A DNA stretch of 64,000 nucleotides from Streptomyces sp. HUAS ZL42 (GCF_040782645.1 NZ_CP160403.1:9769001-9833000); one strand, 5' to 3'. Counted from the stretch's first letter, positions 1-8,857 are shown. A program made the numbers and translations. Notes: a model not told the origin generated them from the sequence alone.

Positions 1-1104
1 GAGCAGGTGCGCGATGTGCTGCTACGGAGCCCCGCCTACCGTGCGTTGGACGAACCCCAGCGGCGCCGGCTCGCGCACGACATGGTCAACGTCGGCCAAT
101 ACCTCGCCGATGCCGGCGGGCAGACGGCAGGGGCGCCGCTCGGGGTGCTGACGAGCGAGGACGCCGAGCGGGACTTCGGGAGGGACGCGGCGAGGGCGCT
201 CGCTCAGGACACGGGGTCACCGCCGGACACGGCCGGTGCCCGCTTCGCGGGACAGGGCGGTGCGGTGGCCGCCGCGGCAGGCACCAGGAGTCTGGCCAAC
301 CTGGTGTCGTCGGTGGACTTCCCGGCCTTCGTGTCGGGGCTGATCCAGGGGGTCTTCCAGGCGATCGTCGACTCCTCGATCCAGCAGATGGAAGCCTTCG
401 CCGAACTGGTGAAAAACGTCTCCAAGAGCGTCGACGAGTACATGAAGGACAACGTCACGGAGAATCAGGCCCGCGACTACCTCGCCGAGCGCTACCCGGA
501 CCATCTCCAGGTCGACCTCTCCACGCCGACACCTCAGGTGAAGCCCAAACCGGCCGCGGACGAGAGCAACCTGCCCGACTTCTTCAAGGACCTGGGACTC
601 GACATGCCGGTCGAGTCGCTGGACGAGGAGACTCCCGAGCAGGTGCTGATGCCGGCGGCACGGCAGCAGATGGCGATCGACCGCCAGCGCATGCTCCTGA
701 TGATGGTCATGATGGGGATCAACCGTCTCGTCGTCACCGACGGATCCATCAAGGCCGCGGTGATCTTCGAGCTGGACACGAGGGACTCCGTCACCGCGAA
801 CGGGACACGGGCGACGAACTTCGACGGCAAGAGCGAAGGGAAGAGCAAGAGCGGATTCTTCTCCGGATGGTTCTCCCCGACCTGGGAGGAGAAGCACACC
901 AGCCAGTTCACCGTCACCACCACGCAGACCGACAGCTCCGAGGCGAGCGACGAACTGAAGGCGAAACTCACCGGCGACGTCAACGTGCGCTTCAGGAGCG
1001 AGACGTTCCCGCTGCAGGACATGACCAAGTTGCTCGGACTCCAGGAACCGACACTGCCGACCAGCGGGCCCCGGCCGCCCACCGCGGGGAGCGGGACGGC
1101 ATGA
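1..1104 (+). CDS. Paralogue 1 of a three-copy unknown family (5' end outside window)
   Basis: Function not recognised. The frame is already open at base 1 (E-Q-V-R-D-V-L-L-R-S-P), which aligns with D-Q-V-R-A-L-L and T-Q-V-R-A-L-L about 35 residues into the two paralogues at 1957 and 3426, so the true start lies upstream of the window. Shared blocks are F-P-x-F-V-x-x-L-I-x-G-x-F, S-I-Q-Q-M-E-A, N-Q-A-R-D-x-L-x-x-R-Y-P, M-G-I-N-R-(L/I)-V-V, and a C-terminal R-(F/S)-x-x-F-P-L. No signal peptide, TM segment or known catalytic motif is visible; it looks like a soluble protein with an alpha-helical middle and a strand-rich C-terminal domain. Its stop overlaps the next start (ATGA), so it is translationally coupled to the following genes and lies in the same operon as the dual peptidoglycan hydrolase at 4632. 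Confidence 0.85.
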   Translation, partial: EQVRDVLLRSPAYRALDEPQRRRLAHDMVNVGQYLADAGGQTAGAPLGVLTSEDAERDFGRDAARALAQDTGSPPDTAGARFAGQGGAVAAAAGTRSLANLVSSVDFPAFVSGLIQGVFQAIVDSSIQQMEAFAELVKNVSKSVDEYMKDNVTENQARDYLAERYPDHLQVDLSTPTPQVKPKPAADESNLPDFFKDLGLDMPVESLDEETPEQVLMPAARQQMAIDRQRMLLMMVMMGINRLVVTDGSIKAAVIFELDTRDSVTANGTRATNFDGKSEGKSKSGFFSGWFSPTWEEKHTSQFTVTTTQTDSSEASDELKAKLTGDVNVRFRSETFPLQDMTKLLGLQEPTLPTSGPRPPTAGSGTA

Positions 1105-1955
1105 CCGGACGGGTTCTCGACCTGGGCGCATCCATCCTGGCGGCCGAACGCGCCGGCAGATGGCTCACGCCCGTGGCGAGGGCCACCGCCGAAGACCCTT
1201 TCCGCCTCGAACTGCCCGTGATCGGCACCGACGGCTCCGCGGACATCGACGCCCGCACCATGGAGATGCTGGGCGGCCTCTACCTGATCGCCCAACTGGA
1301 GCAGACCGGCATGCTGCGCGTCGCCGAACTGCTCATCGGCAGCAGGTTCGAGCTGGACATCACGTCCGCGTCGGCGGCCGAGCTGCTGGACCGGCTCGCC
1401 GTCGAGGCACGCGAGTGGTACCCCGCCGAGGCCCGGGACCAGCTCTACGCCCGCGTTTTCGGACTGGGGCGCGCGAGTTCCGGGAACGCCCCCGACAACC
1501 GCGAGTTCGGGCAACTGCTCGTCGGGTTCTGCTCCGCCGTCACCGCGTGGGGCGCGGCCGCACACCTGTCCGGCCCGACCGGCTCCGCACGACGCGGCGC
1601 CGTCACCCTGGCGACACGTCACCTGCGCACCAACCTGGCGGTGCGGCAGCACGGCAACACCGTGGCCGCCGCCCGCCGCATCGCGGCGCAGGTGCGGGCG
1701 AGCCACGAGCTGCTGGGGCATCCGGGAGTGCTCGCCCTCGTGGCCGGCTCCGATCTGTGGGACGTCGTACGAGCGATGTGGCAGGGAGAGGCACCAGACA
1801 TCGACCGCCATGTCCTTATGGGCCAGTCCGGCCAGCAGCTCATCGGGTGGGCCGGCTCGCCGCAGGCCGACACGGGCGAGCCGACGGCCTCCGTGCTCGA
1901 GGCGGCTGAACTGTGGCTGCTGAGCACCGGCTTCGCACGCGAGGGAGCGAGGTGA
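1101..1955 (+). CDS. Unknown 284-aa protein inside the paralogue/amidase operon
   Basis: Not recognised. The start ATG at 1101 overlaps the stop of the preceding gene (ATGA), and the stop is one base from the next start, so the gene sits in the middle of a coupled operon. The frame stays open further upstream, but that part is antiparallel noise within the previous gene. The protein is mostly alpha-helical and rich in Ala, Leu and Arg. It has no obvious signal peptide, membrane span, cysteine cluster or nucleotide-binding motif. Unlike its neighbours it does not contain the S-I-Q-Q-M-E block, so it is a separate family wedged between paralogues 1 and 2. A chaperone or structural partner for the paralogues is possible, but this is inference only. 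Confidence 0.8.
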   Translation: MTGRVLDLGASILAAERAGRWLTPVARATAEDPFRLELPVIGTDGSADIDARTMEMLGGLYLIAQLEQTGMLRVAELLIGSRFELDITSASAAELLDRLAVEAREWYPAEARDQLYARVFGLGRASSGNAPDNREFGQLLVGFCSAVTAWGAAAHLSGPTGSARRGAVTLATRHLRTNLAVRQHGNTVAAARRIAAQVRASHELLGHPGVLALVAGSDLWDVVRAMWQGEAPDIDRHVLMGQSGQQLIGWAGSPQADTGEPTASVLEAAELWLLSTGFAREGAR

Positions 1956-1956
1956 G

Positions 1957-3429
1957 ATGACGTCACCTCCCGCCACGGCGACGGCCCTGCCCAGCCCGTT
2001 CGACGATGTGCCGAACCCCTCCGGCATCCAGCCGGCGAGCGCCACCCGGCAGTTGGTGCGCGACCAGGTGAGGGCACTGCTCTCGGCCGCGCCCAGCTTC
2101 CACCAGCTGTCCGCACCCGACCGGGCCTCGATCGAACACCACATGGTCAAGGTCGCCGGGTACGCGGCCGAGTGTCTGCGCGACGACTGGGCCCAGAGCG
2201 GCCGACTCGGGCAGCGCCCGGTCAGAGTCGTACGCCCCGTCGCCGCACTTGCCGCGGCCGACGAGTTCGCGCCCGCCGCCGCGGACCAGGTCGCCAGGAT
2301 CACCCGGGCGACGGTGCAGGCCATCTCCTTCCCCGAGTTCGTCGCGGATCTGATCCGGGGCAGCTTCAAGGCGATCGTGGACAGTTCGATCCAGCAGATG
2401 GAGGCCTACACCCGGCTGCTCGAGGACGTCGCCAAGACCGTCGACCAGTTCATGGCCGACAACATCACCGACAACCAGGCCCGGGACTGGCTCGTGCAGC
2501 GCTACCCGGCCGAGATCGCGCTCGCGCCCGGGGAGGCCCGCCTGGTCGCACCCCACGGCACGGACGACGACACCTCCCCGGGCTGGCGCGAGGCGCTCGC
2601 CCTCCCTGACGACGTGGACGTCGGGGACGAGGCGGCGTACGAGGAGGTCCTGGTACCGGCCGCCCGCCGCAAGCTGGCGCAGAGCCGACTGCAGACACTG
2701 TCGATGCTCGTTCTGATGGGCATCAACCGGATCGTCGTCAGCGGGGGAAAGATCCGGGCGACGATGTCGTTCCACGTCGACACCACCGACCGCGCCGCCC
2801 AACAGCGCGCCAGCGACTTCGACTTCAGGACGTCCGCCTCGGGGTCGTACGGTTTCGGGCCGTGGTCGGCGTCCGCCTCGGTCTCGGTCGGATACGTCAA
2901 CTCGACTCGTACCCAGAGCGACAGCCAGCTCAATGTCGCCGCGGATCTCACCGGCGAGGTCGAGATCCACTTCCGGTCGGACGTGTTCCCGCTGGAGCGG
3001 TTCGTCGACTCGGGCGGAGCGGACGCGATCCGAGCCAACACCCCCGTGCCCGAGAACAATCCACCGCCCTGGGGGCAGAGCGCGCCGATCCGGCCCGAGG
3101 TGGCCCCCCGCGCTCCGCTGACACCGGTACGCCCCATCGGCGAGATGCCCGCACCACCGGCGGCTCCGGTACCTCCCGCACCGGTCCGACCCGCTCCGGC
3201 GAATCCAGTGGCCCCCATGAAGCCCACGGCACCCCCGAAGCCGGCAGCCCCCGATAAGCCGGCGGCACCCTCGAAGCCCCCAGCCTCCGCGGAACCGACG
3301 GCCTCCCCGAGGCCCGCGGCGCCCGCAGAACCGCCGGCGACCGTAAAGCCGGAGAATCCTGGCGCGCCCGCGAAGGCCGAGGCTCCCGCCGCTATCCCCA
3401 CCGCCCCGGCACAGGAGCGCGGATCATGA
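1957..3429 (+). CDS. Paralogue 2 with a long proline/alanine/lysine-rich tail
   Basis: A 490-residue protein of the same unknown family as the genes at 1 and 3426. The conserved core spans roughly residues 35-350: the F-P-E-F-V-A-D-L-I-R-G block, S-S-I-Q-Q-M-E-A, D-N-I-T-D-N-Q-A-R-D-W, M-G-I-N-R-I-V-V and F-R-S-D-V-F-P-L. From about residue 365 to the end it carries a low-complexity tail built from Pro-Ala-Lys units (P-A-A-P-x-K-P and similar). The paralogues lack this tail; it resembles linkers or wall-spanning segments. No signal peptide is visible. The start ATG follows the previous stop by one base, and the stop overlaps the next ATG, so production is coupled to both neighbours. The tail may be a flexible spacer or a protein-protein contact region; this is inference. 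Confidence 0.85.
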   Translation: MTSPPATATALPSPFDDVPNPSGIQPASATRQLVRDQVRALLSAAPSFHQLSAPDRASIEHHMVKVAGYAAECLRDDWAQSGRLGQRPVRVVRPVAALAAADEFAPAAADQVARITRATVQAISFPEFVADLIRGSFKAIVDSSIQQMEAYTRLLEDVAKTVDQFMADNITDNQARDWLVQRYPAEIALAPGEARLVAPHGTDDDTSPGWREALALPDDVDVGDEAAYEEVLVPAARRKLAQSRLQTLSMLVLMGINRIVVSGGKIRATMSFHVDTTDRAAQQRASDFDFRTSASGSYGFGPWSASASVSVGYVNSTRTQSDSQLNVAADLTGEVEIHFRSDVFPLERFVDSGGADAIRANTPVPENNPPPWGQSAPIRPEVAPRAPLTPVRPIGEMPAPPAAPVPPAPVRPAPANPVAPMKPTAPPKPAAPDKPAAPSKPPASAEPTASPRPAAPAEPPATVKPENPGAPAKAEAPAAIPTAPAQERGS

Positions 3430-4598
3430 CCAGTCGACAGCTCCCGGCCGACGGCACCCCCTGGCAGAGCCCCCTGCACGGCCCCTTCGCCACGCGCCCC
3501 GATCCCGCTGGCGTACGCGTCACTCCCGCCGTGGAGGACCTGGTCGGCACGCAGGTCCGCGCTCTCCTGCAACGCAGCCCCGCCTACTACGACCTGGCCG
3601 AGGAACGACGCCGGGCCATGGAACACGATCTCACCAAGATCGCCGCCTACAGTGCTGCCCTCCTGCACGACGGCTTCGGGCAGGCGCAGCGCATCGGCCA
3701 GACCCCGGTGCTGCGCAACCGGAGTCAGGCCCCGCGGGCCAGGGCCGCGGCCGACGACACCACCGGGTTCGCGCCCCGTGCCGTAGGGGAGGTGGCATCG
3801 GTCACCCGGGACACGCTGGACGCGATCGACTTCCCGGGCTTCGTCGCCGACCTGATCCGCGGCACCTTCGACGCGGTCGTCACCGCATCGATCCAGCAGA
3901 TGGAGGCGTACGGGGAACTGCTCGCCAACGTGGCCAAGACGGTGGACCAGTTCATGGCGGACAACATCACCGACAACCAGGCCCGCGACTATCTCGCGGC
4001 CCGCTATCCCGCGCACATTGCGGTGGACGCCTCCGGCGAGACCGCGCGAGCGCGTGCCCGCCAGGGCGCGGGCGATCTGCCCCGGCCCGACTTCCGGACC
4101 GATCTCGGAGTCGAGGAGGACACCGACCTCGACGACGACACCGTCGAGAATGTGCTGGTGCCCGCGGCTCGCAGGCAACTGGCCCAGAACCGGCACCAGG
4201 TGCTGTCCACGATGGTGCTGATGGGCATCAACCGGATCGTGGTGACCAGCGGCCGGGTCCGGGCGAAGCTGGACTTCCACATAGACGCCCGGGACACGGC
4301 GGCCGCCGAGAGCGCCAGCCAGTTCGACGCCCGCCACGACTCGGTGGCGGCCGGATGGTTCGGCTTCGGCGGCGGCGCGGCCCGTACGAGCGTGGCCTAC
4401 GTGAAGACGGCCAAGCAAGTCAGTTCCGACGAGATCAACGTCGACGTGGACCTCAGTGGAGAACTCGACCTCAAGTTCAAGAGCGAGACTTTCCCGCTCG
4501 AACGGTTCGCCGACACCGACGCGATCGGCCGGATCCAGGCCGCCACCCCCAACCCGGCCGCCAATCCGGTCGCCGCGCCGGGCCGGCCGGACCAGTGA
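3426..4598 (+). CDS. Paralogue 3 of the unknown family
   Basis: A 390-residue member of the same family. It starts on an ATG overlapping the preceding TGA and is followed after 33 bases by the peptidoglycan hydrolase gene. All family blocks are present: Q-R-S-P-A-Y-Y-D-L near residue 42, F-P-G-F-V-A-D-L-I-R-G, S-I-Q-Q-M-E-A-Y, F-M-A-D-N-I-T-D-N-Q-A-R-D-Y, L-M-G-I-N-R-I-V-V and F-K-S-E-T-F-P-L-E-R-F. It lacks the proline-rich tail of paralogue 2. Three diverged copies in one operon suggest subunits of a hetero-oligomer or duplicated adaptors rather than enzymes, since no catalytic motif is shared. No signal peptide or TM segment is visible. The family is not one I can name. Confidence 0.85.
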   Translation: MTSRQLPADGTPWQSPLHGPFATRPDPAGVRVTPAVEDLVGTQVRALLQRSPAYYDLAEERRRAMEHDLTKIAAYSAALLHDGFGQAQRIGQTPVLRNRSQAPRARAAADDTTGFAPRAVGEVASVTRDTLDAIDFPGFVADLIRGTFDAVVTASIQQMEAYGELLANVAKTVDQFMADNITDNQARDYLAARYPAHIAVDASGETARARARQGAGDLPRPDFRTDLGVEEDTDLDDDTVENVLVPAARRQLAQNRHQVLSTMVLMGINRIVVTSGRVRAKLDFHIDARDTAAAESASQFDARHDSVAAGWFGFGGGAARTSVAYVKTAKQVSSDEINVDVDLSGELDLKFKSETFPLERFADTDAIGRIQAATPNPAANPVAAPGRPDQ

Positions 4599-4631
4599 AG
4601 GTGCGAGACCGAGAACGAGGAGACGCCCGCC

Positions 4632-7600
4632 ATGACCGCACGCACCCCAGTGGTGGTTCTCGACCCGGGCCACGGAGGCCACGCCGAGGAGGGCGCCTCC
4701 TCGCCCAACAACACCAGCGGGGGCGGCCTGCTGGAGAAGGACGTGAACCTCGACATTGCGCGCCGGGTGCGTGAACGGCTCGCGCACCGCGCCACCGTCT
4801 ACCTCACCCGCGACAGCGACTCCAACCTGTCGCTCGCGGCCCGGGCGGGTTTCGCCCGGGCCATGGATGCAGACATCTTCGTCTCGTTGCACTGCAACGG
4901 GCACGTCGATCCCGCCCGGGACACGACCGAGGTCTACGTCCGGCGCGCCGGCGGTCCGCGCCAGGAGGCCTTCGGACGCGCCCTGCAACAGGCGGTCGGG
5001 CGGGTCACCGGGGCCGCGGAAGGGGGAGTGGTGGAGGCGGACCTCGGTGTGCTGCTCGCCGACCGGCACGCCCCGGCCACCCTGGCCGCGCTCGCGGAGC
5101 TGTTCGACCTGACCAATCCCGCCCGCGCCCGGCAGGCCGCAAGCGTTCCCTTCCTCGACCGGGTGGCGACGGCCGTGGCCGAGGCCATTGAGGCCCAGTT
5201 GCCTCCGACGGCCGCTCCCTCGAGCCGCGCGGCGGACGCACCAGCGGCCCGCACCCCGGATGCGTCTTCGGTCCGTACCCCGGAGGTGGAGCAGACCGTC
5301 GCGTCGCTGCGGTCACGAGGCGTGCCCGAGGGGGACATCGAAGCCTTCCTCGCCGAGCTGGCGGGCCCATCGACACCGACGGCGCTCGGACTGCCCCGCG
5401 CCCGCGCGCTCGACGACGGACGGTCCACGGTGGAACTTCCGCCCGTCCACCTCCTGGAGCGCTGGCAGGAGGAACTGGTCGCGGCCGCCCTCTCCGGCAC
5501 CGTGCTCGGCCCGCTGCTCCCCGCCCTGCGCTCCGTCGCCGACACCTACGAAGTGACCATCGGCATCGGACCGAGCGTCGCGGGCGGGCTCGGGATCGGG
5601 GTGGGCGCCGAGGCCGGCGTGGTGATCGCGCCCGACCACCGGATCGGCTACTACGGCAATGTCTCCGCCCTGCTGGGAGCCGTCATGAGCATCTCGCTCA
5701 CGATGTCGGCCACGGTCGTCTTCGGCGGACCCGAGGTCTTCTCCGGCTCGATGATCACGGCGGGCGCCACGGCCGACACCGGACTCGGCTTCGGAGTGGC
5801 CGCACACGTGCTCATCTCACCCAGCACCGGTGGCATGGTCGGCGTCGCGGGGGAGGTGGGCGTGACCGCCGGGCTCTCGCCCTTCGAGGCCTTCGCCCGC
5901 CTCCAGTACACCGTCACCACACTCGGCCGGCCGGCCGCCCTAGCGCTCGGCATCGACACACAGGTGGCGGAGGTGCTCGAGCACATCAAGTCCGAGGCGG
6001 CACGCCGTGCGGCCGCCGGCATAGCCATGCCGCCCGTCTCGAACTTCATGACCGTGCTGCGCGGCCGCTACCTGCCTTCGTACCTCGCCTCGCCGGCCGC
6101 GGAGGGCGGCAGGGCGGCCGCGGGGGCCATCGGGGCGCAGAACACCTCGGGGACGGTCACCGAGGTGTGCGGCGCGCCGGACCAGTGGGAGGACGCGACC
6201 CCGCAGTACAACGACAGCCCCATCCCGGCCTGGCTGCGCCTGCTTCCGGGAGTCGGCGACCTGCCGGACAACTTCGGTAGCGCCACCGAGATCATCACGG
6301 TTGCGAACCGCCGTACGCTGCCGTACATCGATCTGCCGTTCCTGATCGGCCGCCGGACCGTCGACGAACTCGACTGTACACACGGCCGCACCCTCGTGAC
6401 CGAGGCCGATCTGCGGTCGAACAACGGCATCAACACGAGTCAGCTGATGCACTGGGCGACCGGGGTGCGCTTCGGCGCGGTCCCGCGCGATCTGCTCCGG
6501 GATCTCTTCATCGGCTACGAGTTGTGGCATCAGGAGCTCTGGGACGTCTTCGGACACGATCCGATCAACGACCTCATCGTCGAGGACGCCGGCCGGCATC
6601 TGGCAGGCCTGCTCCTGACTGGGGCCATTTCCACGGCGGACCTCGACGCCCGGGTGGCGGAGGGCTTCCGCCAGGCGCGCGCCTGGGTCGGGAGCCTGCT
6701 CGGCCGCCGTACCGCACAACTCGACGCCCAGATCACCGCCGCGGAAGCGCCGGCGTCGGTCATCCACTGGGTGGGACGGCGGATCGGACCGACCGATCCG
6801 CATCACCCGTATCCCTCGCCCAGCATTCGCCGGATGCTCGCAGACGGCCGGACCGTCGAGGAGGTGAAGCGGACCGGGCTGGTCGAGAACTACATCGCGG
6901 TCTACACGCTGGTCTTCGAGGCCGCCGTCACGCCTTCGGAGCTCACGACACTCCAGCGCCTGGCCGTGGACGGCGCCCTGGACGATGCGTTCCGCGCCGG
7001 GGCGCAGACCGGAAGCGGACGACCGGTCTCCCTGATCGGCGTGGAGAGTCCGGCCACGCTGTCCCGTTCCGCGCAGTCCCCGACGCCCCCTCCGGTGCCG
7101 GCCGCGCCCGGATCTCCGGCGAAGGTCGGGGTCTTCGGCCAGAAGCCGTGGGGCTACCTCTTCGTACCGGTCGCCGACACGGTGCCGGGCATCGACGTCT
7201 CCCACTACCAGGGGTCGATCGACTGGGCGCAGGTCGCGACCGCAGGCAAGGGCTTCGCCGTCATCAAGGCGACCGAGGGAGCCACCTGGCGGGACGCCTG
7301 GTTCGACAAGAACTGGGCCGGAGCCCTGGCTGCCGGAATCCCCCGTGGCGCCTACCACCTGCTCAAACGCCCCACGTCCAGCACGGCCGCCGCACAGGTG
7401 CACAACTTCCTGGACCACGTCACCCTGCGCACCGGCGATCTGCCACCGGCGCTGGACGTCGAGTACGACGACCTCGTGGAGATCATCACCGACCTGGGCG
7501 TCACGGATGCCTGGCGGCACATCTGGGAGTGGTGCGAGGGCGTCCGCGAGGCGACGGGCTACCGGCCGTTGCTCTACATGAGCAGGCGCGGGGTCGACGC

Positions 7601-7853
7601 ACTCCAGGGAAACCTGGGCAGCTTGCCCGCCCTGGACCTTTGGCTCGCCGCGTATCGTGACGTGACCCAGGTGCCGCCGCTGCCGGAAGACAGAACCGGA
7701 AACCTGGCCTTCCCCCACTGGACGATCTGGCAGCACTCCGAGACCGGCAGGGTCGCCGGCATCGACAACGCCGTGGATCTCGATGTCTTCAATGGCAACG
7801 CGCAGGACTTCAGCACCTGGCTCACGAACGCGCAGCCCAGCGTTGCGACATAG
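4632..7853 (+). CDS. Two-headed peptidoglycan hydrolase: amidase_3 at N-terminus, GH25 lysozyme at C-terminus
   Basis: A 1073-residue protein. Residues 5-190 are an N-acetylmuramoyl-L-alanine amidase (amidase_3) domain with D-P-G-H-G-G at 11-16, the E of L-L-E-K-D near 37, and S-L-H-C-N-G-H; these are the usual zinc-ligand positions. Residues about 295-430 form a Gly-rich hydrophobic/beta region. Residues about 515-800 are of unknown fold. Residues about 853-1073 are a GH25 muramidase domain (G-I-D-V-S-H-Y-Q, and A-L-D-V-E-Y near 941 with the acidic catalytic pair). It would cut both the peptide stem linkage and the glycan strand. There is no signal peptide: the amidase domain begins at residue 5, so export by lysis, injection or another non-Sec route would be needed. 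A GAGGAG ribosome site lies at 4617-4622. It is the last gene of the operon with the three paralogues. Confidence 0.9.
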   Translation: MTARTPVVVLDPGHGGHAEEGASSPNNTSGGGLLEKDVNLDIARRVRERLAHRATVYLTRDSDSNLSLAARAGFARAMDADIFVSLHCNGHVDPARDTTEVYVRRAGGPRQEAFGRALQQAVGRVTGAAEGGVVEADLGVLLADRHAPATLAALAELFDLTNPARARQAASVPFLDRVATAVAEAIEAQLPPTAAPSSRAADAPAARTPDASSVRTPEVEQTVASLRSRGVPEGDIEAFLAELAGPSTPTALGLPRARALDDGRSTVELPPVHLLERWQEELVAAALSGTVLGPLLPALRSVADTYEVTIGIGPSVAGGLGIGVGAEAGVVIAPDHRIGYYGNVSALLGAVMSISLTMSATVVFGGPEVFSGSMITAGATADTGLGFGVAAHVLISPSTGGMVGVAGEVGVTAGLSPFEAFARLQYTVTTLGRPAALALGIDTQVAEVLEHIKSEAARRAAAGIAMPPVSNFMTVLRGRYLPSYLASPAAEGGRAAAGAIGAQNTSGTVTEVCGAPDQWEDATPQYNDSPIPAWLRLLPGVGDLPDNFGSATEIITVANRRTLPYIDLPFLIGRRTVDELDCTHGRTLVTEADLRSNNGINTSQLMHWATGVRFGAVPRDLLRDLFIGYELWHQELWDVFGHDPINDLIVEDAGRHLAGLLLTGAISTADLDARVAEGFRQARAWVGSLLGRRTAQLDAQITAAEAPASVIHWVGRRIGPTDPHHPYPSPSIRRMLADGRTVEEVKRTGLVENYIAVYTLVFEAAVTPSELTTLQRLAVDGALDDAFRAGAQTGSGRPVSLIGVESPATLSRSAQSPTPPPVPAAPGSPAKVGVFGQKPWGYLFVPVADTVPGIDVSHYQGSIDWAQVATAGKGFAVIKATEGATWRDAWFDKNWAGALAAGIPRGAYHLLKRPTSSTAAAQVHNFLDHVTLRTGDLPPALDVEYDDLVEIITDLGVTDAWRHIWEWCEGVREATGYRPLLYMSRRGVDALQGNLGSLPALDLWLAAYRDVTQVPPLPEDRTGNLAFPHWTIWQHSETGRVAGIDNAVDLDVFNGNAQDFSTWLTNAQPSVAT

Positions 7854-8194
7854 CTTCTGTGGTCAGATCAGCGTGCCGTCCACGATCCGCAACCTCAATG
7901 GCCAATGCCGGCAAAGGGTTGGACGCGGGCCGACCTTGCTCAAGGGAGTAGGGCAAAGGAGCGGGATCCGACAGGGCGCTTTTCCGTAGGCGCCGCTGTC
8001 GCAGCTCGAAACCATGAGAGAGGCGATCGGATGCCTTGCGCGAGTATGCCGCGTACGGTGAAGTGTCCGTCGTCCAGACTGACCCAACTATCCAACTCGT
8101 CGCGCGCTCTACACCGCAGTCGCTTGGCCTCTTCCGATGACCCCGGCGGCGGAGCGGATGGCCGGACTGTTTACCGGCTGCGCAGGAACGACGA
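7854..8194. other. Intergenic region without a recognisable gene
   Basis: There are 341 bases between the hydrolase gene and the TetR terminator. Short frames exist on both strands, but none has a convincing ribosome site, family motif or streptomycete codon pattern. Base composition is less GC-biased than in the flanking genes. I see no clear hairpin directly after the hydrolase stop. Confidence 0.5.
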
Positions 8195-8218
8195 CGGCCC
8201 GGACCCGAACTCGGGCCG
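8195..8218 (-). terminator. Candidate terminator of the TetR gene
   Basis: A hairpin with 7-bp perfect arms (CGGCCCG / CGGGCCG) and a 10-base loop lies immediately beyond the TetR stop codon in the direction of its transcription. It has no long U-tract, as is usual in Streptomyces. Confidence 0.5.
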
Positions 8219-8219
8219 G

Positions 8220-8804
8220 TCAGGGCTTGAGCAGTGCGGTCATCACGGCAGCCAGGTACGCGGGGTCGGTCGGCACGGAACCCGGGACGGCGTGGGCCAG
8301 TTGGGCATGGCCGACGTAGCTGGTGTAGGCGAGGATGCCGCGCCGACGGGCCTCGGACGGTGGGAAGTCGAGCAGTTCGAAGAGGTGGGCGAGGTAGCCG
8401 ACCCGGCGCTCGGTGACGCGGGCGAGCGCCGCTGCGACCTCGGGGTGGTCAGCGGCGGCGAGCAGCCGCACCTCCAGGGGGTCCTCGGCGGCCGAGGCGG
8501 TCGCCCCGCGCAGGAGCGCGCCGAGCCGGGCGGCGGGGTCGGGTTCGGCGGCCTCCATGCTCTGGATGATCCGCTCGGTGGACAACTCCTCCCAGCGGGC
8601 GAGGGCCGCCGCCACGAGCGCGTCCCGGTTGGCGAAGTGCCAGTAAAAGCTGCCCTTGGTCGTTCCCAGGCGGGCCGCGAGCGGTTCCACGGCGACCCCT
8701 GCGAGGCCGCGTTCGGCGAGTGCGGCCAGGGCCGCGTCCGCCCAGTCGTCGGCGCTGAGGCGCTTGCGGGTGGGCCGTTTCTGGGGGGCGGGCTGCTCGT
8801 GCAT
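8220..8804 (-). CDS. TetR-family transcriptional regulator
   Basis: A 194-residue TetR-type repressor. The N-terminal HTH spans roughly residues 15-62 (W-A-D-A-A-L-A-A-L-A-E-R-G then T-T-K-G-S-F-Y-W-H-F-A-N-R-D-A-L), the canonical TetR recognition helix region. The rest is an alpha-helical ligand/dimerisation domain. I chose the ATG at 8804 because the frame open further upstream runs through the operator region and into the divergent gene. It is divergent from the SRPBCC gene at 8858, with only 53 bases between the starts. These hold two similar palindromes, which strongly suggests autoregulation and control of the neighbour. The ligand cannot be told from sequence. Confidence 0.9.
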   Translation of the reverse strand: MHEQPAPQKRPTRKRLSADDWADAALAALAERGLAGVAVEPLAARLGTTKGSFYWHFANRDALVAAALARWEELSTERIIQSMEAAEPDPAARLGALLRGATASAAEDPLEVRLLAAADHPEVAAALARVTERRVGYLAHLFELLDFPPSEARRRGILAYTSYVGHAQLAHAVPGSVPTDPAYLAAVMTALLKP

Positions 8805-8809
8805 ATTTC

Positions 8810-8847
8810 CGTACGCTACCGTACGGTCGAACATACGCTCCCGTATG
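8810..8847. promoter_or_regulatory. Twin TetR operator palindromes
   Basis: Two 16-bp palindromes of one pattern lie between the divergent starts. CGTACG-CTAC-CGTACG is at 8810-8825 and CATACG-CTCC-CGTATG at 8832-8847. Their starts are exactly 22 bp apart (about two helical turns), which would place two repressor dimers on the same DNA face. The second palindrome abuts the GGAGGTGG ribosome site of the SRPBCC gene, so binding would block that transcript directly. Confidence 0.7.
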
Positions 8848-8857
8848 GAGGTGGGGT

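Noticed and set aside
3121..3425. Tandem DNA repeat in the paralogue 2 tail
   Set aside because: The repetition is of Pro/Ala/Lys codons with varied bases; no exact DNA unit repeats in phase.
2502..5069. Long minus-strand open frame opposite paralogues 2 and 3 (855 codons)
   Set aside because: It is the antisense shadow of real genes in GC-rich DNA; its sequence is low-complexity and matches no family, while the plus strand has clear domains.
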